A DNA stretch of 64,000 bases from Cristatella mucedo. Its lineage: Eukaryota > Bryozoa > Phylactolaemata > Cristatellidae. Both the position numbers and the translations under genes were made by a program. How positions within the stretch are numbered: position 1 is the stretch's first letter; every line of letters starts with the position of its first letter. Shown piece by piece: positions 32,037 through 43,100 of the stretch. The notes below the pieces were generated by a model. It had not been told where the DNA came from and did not search any database. It saw only the letters and a list, made by a program, of their open reading frames with translations. The stretch is from positions 4,066,001 to 4,130,000 of the forward strand of contig WPIO01000006.1 in NCBI GenBank assembly GCA_009760855.2, in the 5' to 3' direction.

Positions 32037-32272
32037 AGTGAGTGAGGAGAGAGAAGAGCAGGGTAGAGTGATGAGAGAAGACCGGAGGGTAGAAGAGGAA
32101 CACGGAAGAGCCAAGGGGAGCGAAAGGAAGGGAGGGGAGAAGAGGGGAAAAGAGGGGAGGGTGATAAGAGAAGATGGGTAAAGAAGGAAAGGTGACGGGT
32201 GTAAGGGGAGGAGAGGTGAGGTGAGTCTAAGGGGAGGAGAGGTGAAGAGTGTGCAGGAGTGAGAGCGAGGTC
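32037..32272 (+). repeat. Polypurine tract 2 with internal repeats
   Basis: About 235 bp of strongly purine-biased plus strand. 'aaggggaggagaggtga' occurs twice (about 32197 and 32228), and 'ggggagaagaggggaaaaga' lies at about 32133. Short pyrimidine interruptions are present. Confidence 0.88.
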
Positions 32273-32349
32273 ATATTTTAGGAAGCTGTCGACACTGGTA
32301 CTTAAAAATGGGAGACCAGTGAACTTGAGAAACTGAATGAGCGTTTGAT

Positions 32350-32489
32350 CAGCCGTTCTCAACCTGTGGGTCGCGACCCCTTTGGGTGTTCACAGGGGTC
32401 GCCTAAAATCATCAGAAAACACGCATTTCCACATTTTTCACACAATCATTTTATGGTTGAGGGTCACCACAACATGAGGAACTGATTAA
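32350..32489 (+). mobile_element. SPIN-type hAT MITE, 3' truncated
   Basis: Begins CAGCCGTTCTCAACCTGTGG and keeps 'gtcgcgacccctttgggtg', 'caggggtcgcctaaaatcat' and 'tcaccacaacatgaggaact', then stops at 'actgattaat'. The last ~45 bp, including the right inverted repeat, are missing compared with 11199-11384. Its left half is closer to the published SPIN pattern ('gggtcgcgacccc') than the intact copy is. Confidence 0.88.
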
Positions 32490-32499
32490 TCCCGCATAC

Positions 32500-33030
32500 A
32501 CTATTACGCGTCCTCAGGATAGACCGTAGAGTTGCCGCTCACAGGCTCACAATCACGTCTGGATGGCCAGAGCACGTGTAGCTTAATCTACTCCCCCACC
32601 AGGTCAAGCATTGTACCACCTGCTTTTCGGAATCTGTTTACCTATAGCTCGTACAAACCTCAAATCCTTTGGAGACCGTGCATATAGTTGGTATGCTCCC
32701 AAAGCCTGGAATTCACTCCCAACTTTCGTCACGACATTCCCTGACTTGAACACATTAAAAAAATTGAAAACACACCTATTCATGACAGCCTTTAGTGAGT
32801 CCCTGTGATTCGTCCTTTATGTGCTTATGCGTGCTGACCCTGTGCCTGCTGCCACTAACACACTTGCATGCTGACAATGTGCATGTTAATCATGTTCTTT
32901 ATCAAGCATGATACCATTCACCTTTCGATCGTGTTTCCTTTGCAGCAGATCTAAAGCACCTAGAAAGAGACTGAGTTCTCTGAGGACGCTTAATCAAGTG
33001 TATTATTATTATTATTATTATTATTATTAG
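32500..33030 (+). mobile_element. L2/CR1-like LINE, 3' end
   Basis: The RT C-terminus reads LKSFGDRAYSWYAPKAWNSL then PTFVTTFPDLN and LKTHLF (about 32650-32790), with the diagnostic A-P-K-x-W-N-S-L-P. The 3' UTR, hairpin ('agagactgagttctct') and a perfect ATT run (33000-33029) follow. Upstream, 'gaatctgtttacctatagc' belongs to the same element. The coding part is open for about 65 codons, one of the better-kept copies. Confidence 0.88.
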
Positions 33031-33493
33031 CTGCACTCATCCAATGAGGGCAGGTTTCGTGCAACGATCAAACGAGGTTACGTACGTTTACATAAAAATT
33101 CATGGTGACAGCACTCTACTCTTTCCTGTAGCCTGCAGCGCCATCTTAGATAGAGCAAAAGACTACGCGAAACCAATTTAAGTTTACATGGCTAGCTCAG
33201 TAGCCGATACAGCTGGCTGCAATTTAAAGGCCATGCAAACGTTAATACTGCTGCGTACCTCCTGCCCAGTTTACACATAACCTGCTGGCATTCGTTAACG
33301 ATAAAAACACTGAAAACTTTGGGTTCAAGCAGATAAGTGCACCCCTTTCTGAGACCACTGTATCGTGTGGCTAGGAGTGCTAGCTAGGAGTACTATATCG
33401 CCGCCAGCGCTGTATCGTGGCTTTAGCAGATCGCATTCAATCTATCGCATGGCTCTGACCGAATCGCCCCTGCTACCGATCTGCACCTGCGCC
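33031..33493. other. No gene recognised
   Basis: Ordinary sequence leading into a GC-rich block. A 'ctaggagtgctagctaggagtac' micro-duplication lies at 33371-33392. Confidence 0.4.
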
Positions 33494-33550
33494 AGTGCCA
33501 CCCACCGCTTCCCGCGGCGGCGCACTCGGTGGGTGGCACTTTCGTGCTGC
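33494..33550. repeat. 14-bp perfect inverted repeat
   Basis: Arms AGTGCCACCCACCG (33494-33507) and CGGTGGGTGGCACT (33537-33550) with a 29-base GC-rich loop. Lies about 120 bp upstream of a candidate first exon. Confidence 0.95.
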
Positions 33551-33668
33551 ACTCACGCTGGCACTCGCGGCCAGTGAAGCCCGGAAGCGCCCTGCGGTGC
33601 GTGCGCTTGCGGGCTGGCAACGAAATCAGTCGGCACGCCCTCAACCTCATCATGGATCCGCCAATAGT

Positions 33669-33686
33669 ATGGCTCAGCTTACTCAG
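33669..33686 (+). CDS. Candidate first coding exon (short)
   Basis: An ATG followed by five codons (MAQLTQ) ends at 'ACTCAG/gtaact', a good donor, in phase 0. An alternative in-exon ATG at 33652 is in another frame. A GC-rich stretch precedes it, as at many promoters. A phase-compatible exon lies at 35094-35216. Such a short exon could easily be chance. Confidence 0.2.
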
Positions 33687-34444
33687 GTAACTAGTACGCA
33701 TGCGCGGCGCCGAGGGGAGCCCGTCTGCTTGCCCCGGCGAATCAACCCAGCCCGGGTCAACGGCGGGGACGTGACGCCGAACATCTGGGTGGTCTTTAGC
33801 CGTCTAGCTCCGTAGCTGTCGCTGGAGTGCTGAGTGTCTTCTTTTTTTCGTCTGACGTTGCCCAGCTGCTTATAAGAACCTCAAATTCACTGAGCGGGTG
33901 CATGCACACTGCACAGCAGGCCAGCTACCGACCAGGGGCCAGGCTGGTCGCCTCCGGCGAGCAAGTTTCCTGACCAAAGTTGACATCGCCGATCAAGGTA
34001 GAAATATTCAAATTTCTGGACACAGCTGACGTGTCGCAGCACAATGCGGCCGTGAGAGAAAATAAAATAAACATGACATCACGTACGGCCTAGATCTTTG
34101 TAGGGATGATGGCTCGAATGAAGGAGGAGCTCCAGCCAATGACGCGACAACGCAAAGCGACAGCCTTACGCGACCAAAGCAGCCCAGCAACAATAATTCG
34201 TCACATCCAAGCCGTGCGATAACGTGAGCGGGAAACGGAAACGCAAACTGTGGGCAGCTGCAACACCATCCACCAGACGATCGTAACTTAAGATGAGGCC
34301 AATTTGCTTCAACATTCTCAAAAATGTGTTTTCCTAAACTAAAAGAAGAGAAAAGCATCACATAATCTTCTCCCGTCAAAGTGATCCTGAGTGGGCGAAG
34401 GTAAGTAATTTATTAACGGGTAACATCCCAAGTTCCTTACTTAC

Positions 34445-34552
34445 CCGGAGGGCCACTGGATGAGGCCATTTTGATGAAAAGCTGCAGGGACGTCGGTCAG
34501 CCATCCCGGTAAATCGAAAGAGCGAGGCGACATCCGAGGTAATCAGTGCCAT
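34445..34552 (-). CDS. Candidate first exon, minus strand, unidentified
   Basis: On the minus strand an ATG at 34552 in an 'aaaATGG' context opens exactly 36 codons (MALITSDVASLFRFTGMADR and on) ending at 'CTCCGG/gtaagtaag', a near-ideal donor, in phase 0. A competing frame from 34709 ends inside the same segment. An acceptor-like 'cccactcag' follows at about 34393. No family was recognised. Confidence 0.22.
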
Positions 34553-34699
34553 TTTCTAGATACGCCTGCTTCTGTGGCATTTGTGTCACCGCTTCTTGAG
34601 AACGCGGGAATTCCTGACGCACGAAGCTCTCGAACTGCGGCGAGTTGCTAGAAAAGGGCTCGCTCCCGTGTACTTTGTGACGCGAACCCGACGTTTTGC

Positions 34700-35093
34700 G
34701 GCGGCTCACAGCCAGCTAGAGCTGCTCTGAGTCAATAACTGACGTTATTGCGAACGCCGTTCAGCCGGAGGGACGACCAAGTCACGACACTATTACGGCT
34801 TCTCGCCGCACCGGGTTGGGCGGTCCGCGGCTGAGCTTACCTAGCCGCAATAGTCAGATCTACAGTGCGACGTTGCGCGTTTCATTCGCAGAGCTGCTCG
34901 CGCGCTTTCTCGCCAATTCTCGCCCGGCTGTAATAGCTAAGAGCGCTCGCAGCAATCTCGTTGATTGTTGGTTGCGAACAAACTCCCTGCTTCCATTCGT
35001 CCTCCTGCATCCGGTTTGAAATTTGCCACTGCTATTCGCCGTTCAGCTTTTCGTCGTTAGCAAAATAATGATACTTGTGTAATATATTTTTAG
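34700..35093. other. No gene recognised
   Basis: CG-containing, moderately GC-rich DNA that could be promoter-proximal, then AT-rich sequence leading to the acceptor at 35092-35093. Confidence 0.35.
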
Positions 35094-35216
35094 GGCACTC
35101 CGACTGAGAAGACATTTGGTCCTCTGAAAAATCAGCTTGCCTCTTCAATGGTGAAGATGAGTATTTTTCGTGCGTGCTTGACCGGCGACCTTTCGGGTTG
35201 CACACTGTTGTATCCG
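35094..35216 (+). CDS. Candidate internal exon, unidentified
   Basis: A 123-nt segment without stops lies between an acceptor ('gtgtaatatatttttag') and a donor ('TATCCG/gtaagc'), phase 0-0. It starts GTPTEKTFGPLKNQLASSMV and later has FRACLTGDLSGCTLLYP. Both splice signals and the amino-acid mix are convincing. The product is not recognised; a passing likeness of 'TFGPLK' to the N-terminus of a complex I flavoprotein does not extend further. Confidence 0.35.
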
Positions 35217-36100
35217 GTAAGCTTGCCTAGTTATTCTACATAAAGGCTTCGTCTTGTGGTCCAATAATAGCAACTCAAAGTTAGTATAATGTTAGCAAAA
35301 CTGCTAGGAAACTTAGTAAGTGATTATGCTCTAAAAATTGATTTAATTAATTGACATTGGCTAACTGCAGACACTAAGCTGGCATCCCCGCGGGCGTTCA
35401 CCATAGACATTCGGAGATTTCCCGAGAGCACCTGCTGGTGGGGGGAGAACTCCGCATTGCCTCATTTTAGAGGATAATCAAAGCTGACTATCAAATGTAA
35501 TGCTATTTTAGTGCTTTCAAAGCTCTGATTCATGCAAATACAATATCGTTATTAACCCCTAAATCTTAAATGATTTTGAACCCCATTGTGTGTGAGCATG
35601 TGCTGCTGCTGCTGTCAGCATCATTTCCGGCCATCGTCACTGAGCGAATTTCTGCCGCCGACTTTTGGGCTGCTGCCGCCTCGCATCTCCCTCTTGAGGG
35701 ACGCGACGAGATAATAGTGCTTGGCTGTTGGTGGGAGACGTGGCTGATTCGTGCAAAGTGGCTTATCTCCCTTTATTGAGCTCATTTTGGTAGGTAAAGA
35801 CTAAGTTTTAATCTGGCAGTCAGCAGCAATCAAAGCACGCCTCCATATACTAGCACGGCCAGCCACTCTACTATGATTATCGGATACATAATTGGTAAAT
35901 AATCAAGCTTATACTCGTCGGAGGCATTTTTCTGCCAGTAATGTCCGGATAAATGGGATTTTATCGATGGTTTGAACTCGTGCACTGATTGAAGGTACTT
36001 TGAAGGTACTTGATTTAGTGATTTAGTGAAGCAACACACAACCTTAAAATGTACATCTACTGATTGAGGTAGCAGGTATTTCAATGAATTGCTTTGTGTA
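35217..36100. other. No gene recognised
   Basis: A plus-strand ATG frame at 35570-35779 (69 codons, with ISAADFWAAAASHLPLEGRD) is open but lacks family or splice evidence. 'tgaaggtact' and 'gatttagt' are locally duplicated near 35992-36026. Confidence 0.4.
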
Positions 36101-36530
36101 TAGTTTCAAGCTCCAATAGGGCAACCAGGTTGGTTTGTATTAGATTCTATAATCGTGAATTTTATTATTTTTTGAAAATAACTCCTGTTAATTAATGGGA
36201 ATTTTAGTAAAATACTTACAATCTCGGCATCATACGACTGCGACTTGTATCCCAACTTGTTGAACCTTGGTAGATCGAGATACACGAGTGAAGTTTGTTG
36301 AGCGCATTTTTGTAACTTGTATACAGCTTTATTATTGTACGTTCTTCCTTGTAAAATCCGTTACTCGGCTAATACGTATCGGAGGAAAGTTTGAAATTCA
36401 AGTTCGGTTCTACTTGTGTTTTATACGACTCTAGAAAAGATTTCGGTTGGATACATGTTGCTGTGCACGTTATCAAACGTCCTGGAGCTTCCTTTTCCGT
36501 AATCGTTGACGTACAGCCAAATACATCAAA
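36100..36530. repeat. Dispersed repeat, copy 2 (partner at 10.6 kb)
   Basis: Same block order as 10560-10990: 'gcatcatacgactgcgactt', 'gtagatcgagata', 'cttgtatacag', 'ctcggctaat', 'gaaagtttgaaattcaa' and 'ttttatacgactctagaaaa'. Identity is moderate, so both are old. Confidence 0.5.
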
Positions 36531-37147
36531 TCCATTCACCTTGACCTCTGTCGGATGAAGCAAGTGCCTTACCAATTCCCCCAAACAAGGGTCTCAGTAA
36601 GGAAACAGCAGCAGTCATCCTCATAGGGGCTAGGAGTTAAGATGAAAACAACCAGGACTTTACTGCTTAACGTTTTGATTTTTCTTAACATAACCCTTGG
36701 GGTAAATAAATATCAGCTACCGAGGAGATTATGAAAAACGACAAATTTCATTCGATTGTCTTAATTTCTAACAGCAGCCTGTCTGACGAACGTGGCATTT
36801 GTAGACGTGTGCATTAATGTATCTCCCTTTGCAACTCCACAATACCACGATTACTGTCGGTGTTACCCGAAACCTTTACGCGTCTGCAACTCCATGCAAC
36901 GTTAGTTTGTCCGTACCTTATATGATCATTTATTTTTAAGTTTCAACGATGTATCAAGTTTCAGTCGTTCTGTTTGCGAAAATAGCCGATATTTCCTCGC
37001 TTCATCGAAGATTTCGTAGCTGTTAGGAACACCTCTCGGAAGTTGTCAAAGTTGCCTTGGACAGCTTCGTGTACACTTGGTAGAAACGGTGACCAAGACT
37101 GTCAAATGTTGAGTTGACCATGGCTGACTAACATGATCACCCAGCTG
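36531..37147. other. No gene recognised; ATTAC-family trace
   Basis: Contains a reverse copy of the ATTAC-ended retroposon block ('taatgtatctccctttgcaa', about 36812-36850). The rest, up to the satellite, is not identified. Confidence 0.45.
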
Positions 37148-40100
37148 GTCTAGCGAGCTGATTCTAATGCTGCACACCATGCATCTGGTCTCGTTTGATT
37201 TATGGGCCGCTTTACCGTTCTCGTCTCTAAAGCATCTACTTACCAAAACCAGACACGTGGCATCTTAAGCAGCTGATGCCATTGTTCGAAATTCTTTGGT
37301 TGGTCACTGGTTTGGTATAAGAATGTGAAGCCAGAGATGTTTTGAACGGTGAAGAACTTGCCTTCCCACTCTGTTCAGCGTTTCAGTGCCGAGCCCGTCA
37401 CGACCGAGTGTGTGTGGCTTCTTTTGCGAGCCACTATTGTTTTCTTAGCACTCTTACATAGCTTCCGAGTGAGTCATGAACGGTGCTGGTCGAGTGAGCT
37501 GAATCTAATGCTGCACACCATGCCTCTGGTCTCGTCTGATTTATGGGCCGCTTTACTGTTCTCGTCTCTACAACATTTACTTACCAAAACCAGACACGTG
37601 GCATCTTCAGCAGCTGATGCAATTGTTGGAATCTCTTTGGTTGGTCACTGGTTTGGGATAAGAATGTGAAGCCAGAGATGTCTTGAACGGTGAAGAACTT
37701 GCCTTCCCACTGTGTTCAGCGTTTCAATGCCGAGCCCGTCACGACCGAGTGTGTGTGGCTTCTTTTGCTAGCCACTATTGTTTTCTTAGCACTCTTACAT
37801 AGCTTCCGAGTGAGTCATGAACGGTGCTGGTCGAGTGAGCTGAATCTAATGCTGCACACCATGCATCTGGTCTCGTTTGATTCATGGGCCGCTTTACCGT
37901 TCTCGTCTCTACAACATTTACTTACCAAAACCAGACACGTGGCATCTTCAGCAGCTGATGCAATTGTTGGAATCTCTTTGGTTGGTCACTGGTTTGGGAT
38001 AAGAATGTGAAGCCAGAGATGTCTTGAACGGTGAAGAACTTGCCTTCCCACTGTGTTCAGCGTTTCAGTGCCGAGCCCGTCACGACCGAGTGTGTGTGGC
38101 TTCTTTTGCGAGCCACTATTGTTTTCTTAGCACTCTTACATAGCTTCCGAGTGAGTCATGAACGGTGCCGGTCGAGTGAGCTGAATCTAATGCTGCACAC
38201 CATGCATCTGGTCTCGTTTGATTCATGGGCCGCTTTACCGTTCTCGTCTCTAAAGCATCTACTTACCAAAACCAGACACGTGGCATCTTCAGCAGCTGAT
38301 GCAATTGTTGGAATCTCTTTGGTTGGTCACTGGTTTGGGATAAGAATGTGAAGCCAGAGATGTCTTGAACGGTGAAGAACTTGCCTTCCCACTGTGTTCA
38401 GCGTTTCAGTGCCGAGCCCGTCACGACCGAGTGTGTGTGGCTTCTTTTACGAGCAACTATTGTTTTCTTAGCACTCTTACATAGCTTCCGAGTGAGTCAT
38501 GAACGGTGCTGGTCGAGTGAGCTGAATCTAATGCTGCACACCATGCATCTGGACTCGTTTGATTCATGGGCCGCTTTACCGTTCTCGTCTCTAAAGCATC
38601 TACTTACCAAAACCAGACACGTGGCATCTTCAGCAGCTGATGCAATTGTTGGAATCTCTTTGGTTGGTCACTGGTTTGGGATAAGAATGTGAAGCCAGAG
38701 ATGTCTTGAACGGTGAAGAACTTGCCTTCCCACTGTGTTCAGCGTTTCAATGCCGAGCCCGTCACGACCGAGTGTGTGTGGCTTCTTTTGCGAGACATCA
38801 TTGTTTTCTTAGCACTCTTACATAGCTTCCGAGTGAGTCATGAACGGTGCTGGTCGAGTGAGCTGAATCTAATGCTGCACACCATGCATCTGGTCTCGTC
38901 TGATTTATGGGCCGCTTTACCGTTCTCGTCTCTACAACATTTACTTACCAAAACCGGACACGTGGCATCTTCAGCAGCTGATGCAATTGTTGGAATCTCT
39001 TTGGTTGGTCACTGGTTTGGGATAAGAATGTGAAGCCAGAGATGTCTTGAACGGTGAAGAACTTGCCTTCCCACTCTGTTCAGCGTTTCAGTGCCGAGCC
39101 CGTCACGACCGAGTGTGTGTGGCTTCTTTTGCGAGCCACTATTGTTTTCTTAGCACTCTTACATAGCTTCCGAGTGAGTCATGAACGGTGCTGGTCGAGT
39201 GAGCTGAATCTAATGCTGCACACCATGCATCTGGTCTCGTCTGATTTATGGGCCGCTTTACCGTTCTCGTCTCTAAAGCATCTACTTACCAAAACCAGAC
39301 ACGTGGCATCTTCAGCAGCTGATGCAATTGTTGGAATCTCTTTGGTTGGTCACTGGTTTGGGATAAGAATGTGAAGCCAGAGATGTCTTGAACGGTGAAG
39401 AACTTGCCTTCCCACTGTGTTCAGCGTTTCAGTGCCGAGCCCGTCACGACCGAGTGTGTGTGGCTTCTTTTGCGAGCCACTATTGTTTTCTTAGCACTCT
39501 TACATAGCTTCCGAGTGAGTCATGAACGGTGCTGGTCGAGTGAGCTGAATCTAATGCTGCACACCATGCATCTGGTCTCGTCTGATTTATGGGCCGCTTT
39601 ACCGTCTCGTCTCTACAACATTTACTTACCAAAACCGGACACGTGGCATCTTCAGCAGCTGATGCAATTGTTGGAATCTCTTTGGTTGGTCACTGGTTTG
39701 GGATAAGAATGTGAAGCCAGAGATGTCTTGAACGGTGAAGAACTTGCCTTCCCACTGTGTTCAGCGTTTCAATGCCGAGCCCGTCACGACCGAGTGTGTG
39801 TGGCTTTTTTTACGAGCCACTATTGTTTTCTTAGCACTCTTACATAGCTTCCGAGTGAGTCATGAACGGTGCTGGTCGAGTGAGCTGAATCTAATGCTGC
39901 ACACCATGCATCTGGTCTCGTCTGATTTATGGGCCGCTTTACCGTTCTCGTCTCTAAAGCATCTACTTACCAAAACCAGACACGTGGCATCTTCAGCAGC
40001 TGATGCAATTGTTGGAATCTCTTTGGTTGGTCACTGGTTTGGGATAAGAATGTGAAGCCAGAGATGTCTTGAACGGTGAAGAACTTGTCTTCTTACTGTG

Positions 40101-43100
40101 TTAGCGTTTCAATGCCGAGCCCGTCACGACCGCGTGTGTGTGGCTTCTTTTACGAGCCACTATTGTTTTCTTAGCACTCTTACATAGCTTCCGAGTGAGT
40201 CATGAACGGTGCTGGTCGAGTGAGCTGAATCTAATGCTGCACACCATGCATCTGGTCTCGTCTGATTTATGGGCCGCTTTACCGTTCTCGTCTCTAAAGC
40301 ATCTACTTACCAAAACCAGACACGCGGCATCTTCAGCAGCTGATGCAATTGTTGGAATCTCTTTGGTTGATCACTGGTTTGGGATAAGAATGTGAATCCA
40401 GATATGTCTTGAACGGTGAAGAACTTGCCTTCCCACTGTGTTCAGCATTTCAATGCCGAGCCCGTCACGCCCGAGTGTGTGTGGCTTCTTTTGCGAGACA
40501 TCATTGTTTTCTTAGCACTCTTACATAGCTTCCGAGTGAGTCATGAACGGTGCTGGTCGAGCGTGCTGAATCTAATGCTGCACACCATGCATCCGGTCTC
40601 GTCCGATTTATGGGCCGCTTTACCATTCTCGTCTCTACAACATTTACTTACCAAAACTGGACACGTGGCATCTTCAGCAGCTGATGCAATTGTTGGAATC
40701 TCTTTGGTTGGTCACTGGTTTGGGATAAGAATGTGAAGCCAGAGATGTCTTGAACGGTGAAGAACTTGCCTTCCCACTGTGTTCAGCGTTTCAGTGCCGA
40801 GCCCGTCACGACCGAGTGTGTGTGGCTTCTTTTGCGAGCCACTATTGTTTTCTTAGCACTCTTACATAGCTTCCGAGTGAGTCATGAACGGTGCTGGTCG
40901 AGTGAGCTGAATCTAATGCTGCACACCATGCATCTGGTCTCGTTTGATTCATGGGCCGCTTTACCGTTCTCGTCTCTAAAGCATCTACTTACCAAAACCA
41001 GACACGTGGCATCTTCAGCAGCTGATGCAATTGTTGGAATCTCTTTGGTTGGTCACTGGTTTGGGATAAGAATGTGAAGCCAGAGATGTCTTGAACGGTG
41101 AAGAACTTGCCTTCCCACTGTGTTCAGCGTTTCAATGCCGAGCCCGTCACGACCGAGTGTGTGTGGCTTCTTTTACGAGCCACTATTGTTTTCTTAGCAC
41201 TCTTACATAGCTTCCGAGTGAGTCATGAACGGTGCTGGTCGAGTGAGCTGAATCTAATGCTGCACACCATGCATCTGGTCTCGTCTGATTTATGGGCCGC
41301 TTTACCGTTCTCGTCTCTAAAGCATCTACTTACCAAAACCAGACACGTGGCATCTTCAGCAGCTGATGCAATTGTTGGAATCTCTTTGGTTGGTCACTGG
41401 TTTGGGATAAGAATGTGAAGCCAGAGATGTCTTGAACGGTGAAGAACTTGCCTTCCCACTGTGTTCAGCATTTTCAGTGCCGAGCCCGTCACGACCGAGT
41501 GTGTGTGGCTTCTTTTGCGAGCCACTATTGTTTTCTTAGCACTCTTACATAGCTTCCGAGTGAGTCATGAACGGTGCCGGTCGAGTGAGCTGAATCTAAT
41601 GCTGCACACCATGCATCTGGTCTCGTTTGATTCATGGGCCGCTTTACCGTTCTCGTCTCTAAAGCATCTACTTACCAAAACCAGACACGTGGCATCTTCA
41701 GCAGCTGATGCAATTGTTGGAATCTCTTTGGTTGGTCACTGGTTTGGGATAAGAATGTGAAGCCAGAGATGTCTTGAACGGTGAAGAACTTGCCTTCCCA
41801 CTGTGTTCAGCGTTTCAGTGCCGAGCCCGTCACGACCGAGTGTGTGTGGCTTCTTTTGCGAGCCACTATTGTTTTCTTAGCACTCTTACATAGCTTCCGA
41901 GTGAGTCATGAACGGTGCTGGTCGAGTGAGCTGAATCTAATGCTGCACACCATGCATCTGGTCTCGTCTGATTTATGGGCCGCTTTACCGTTCTCGTCTC
42001 TAAGCATTTACTTACCAAAACCAGACACGTGGCATCTTCAGCAGCTGATGCAATTGTTGGAATCTCTTTGGTTGGTCACTGGTTTGGGATAAGAATGTGA
42101 AGCCAGAGATGTCTTGAACGGTGAAGAACTTGCCTTCCCACTGTGTTCAGCATTTCAGTGCCGAGCCCGTCACGACCGAGTGTGTGTGGCTTCTTTTGCG
42201 AGCCACTATTGTTTTCTTAGCACTCTTACATAGCTTCCGAGTGAGTCATGAACGGTGCCGGTCGAGTGAGCTGAATCTAATGCTGCACACCATGCATCTG
42301 GTCTCGTTTGATTTATGGGCCGCTTTACCGTTCTCGTCTCTAAAGCATCTACTTACCAAAACCAGACACGTGGCATCTTCAGCAGCTGATGCAATTGTTG
42401 GAATCTCTTTGGTTGGTCACTGGTTTGGGATAAGAATGTGAAGCCAGAGATGTCTTGAACGTTGAAGAACTTGCCTTCCCACTCTGTTCAGCGTTTCAAT
42501 GCCGAGCCCGTCACGACCGAGTGTGTTATGCTTCTTTTACGAGCCACTATTGTTTTCATAGCACTCTTACATAGCTTCCGAGTGAGTCATGAACGGTGCT
42601 GGTCGAGTGAGCTGAATCTAATGCTACACATCATGCATCTGGTCTCGTCTGATTTATGGGCCGCTTTACCGTTCTCGTCTCTAAAGCATCTACTTACCAA
42701 AACCAGACGCGTGGCATCTTCAGCAGCTGATGCAATTGTTGGAATCTCTTTGGTTGGTCACTGGTTTGGGATAAGAATGTGAAGCCAGAGATGTCTTGAA
42801 CGGTGAAGAACTTGCCTTCCCACTGTGTTCAGCGTTTCAGTGCCGAGCCCGTCACGACCGAGTGTGTGTGGCTTCTTTTGCGAGCCACTATTGTTTTCTT
42901 AGCACTCTTACATAGCTTCCGAGTGAGTCATGAACGGTGCTGGGCGAGTGAGCTGAATCTAATGCTGCACACCATGCATCTGGTCTCGTCTGATTTATGG
43001 GCCGCTTTACCGTTCTCGTCTCTACAACATTTACTTACCAAAACCGGACACGTGGCATCTTCAGCAGCTGATGCAATTGTTGGAATCTCTTTGGTTGGTC

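Noticed and set aside
35094-35216. Assignment to the complex I flavoprotein NDUFV1 from 'TFGPLK'
   Set aside because: The resemblance covers about six residues and the conserved sequence that should follow is absent.
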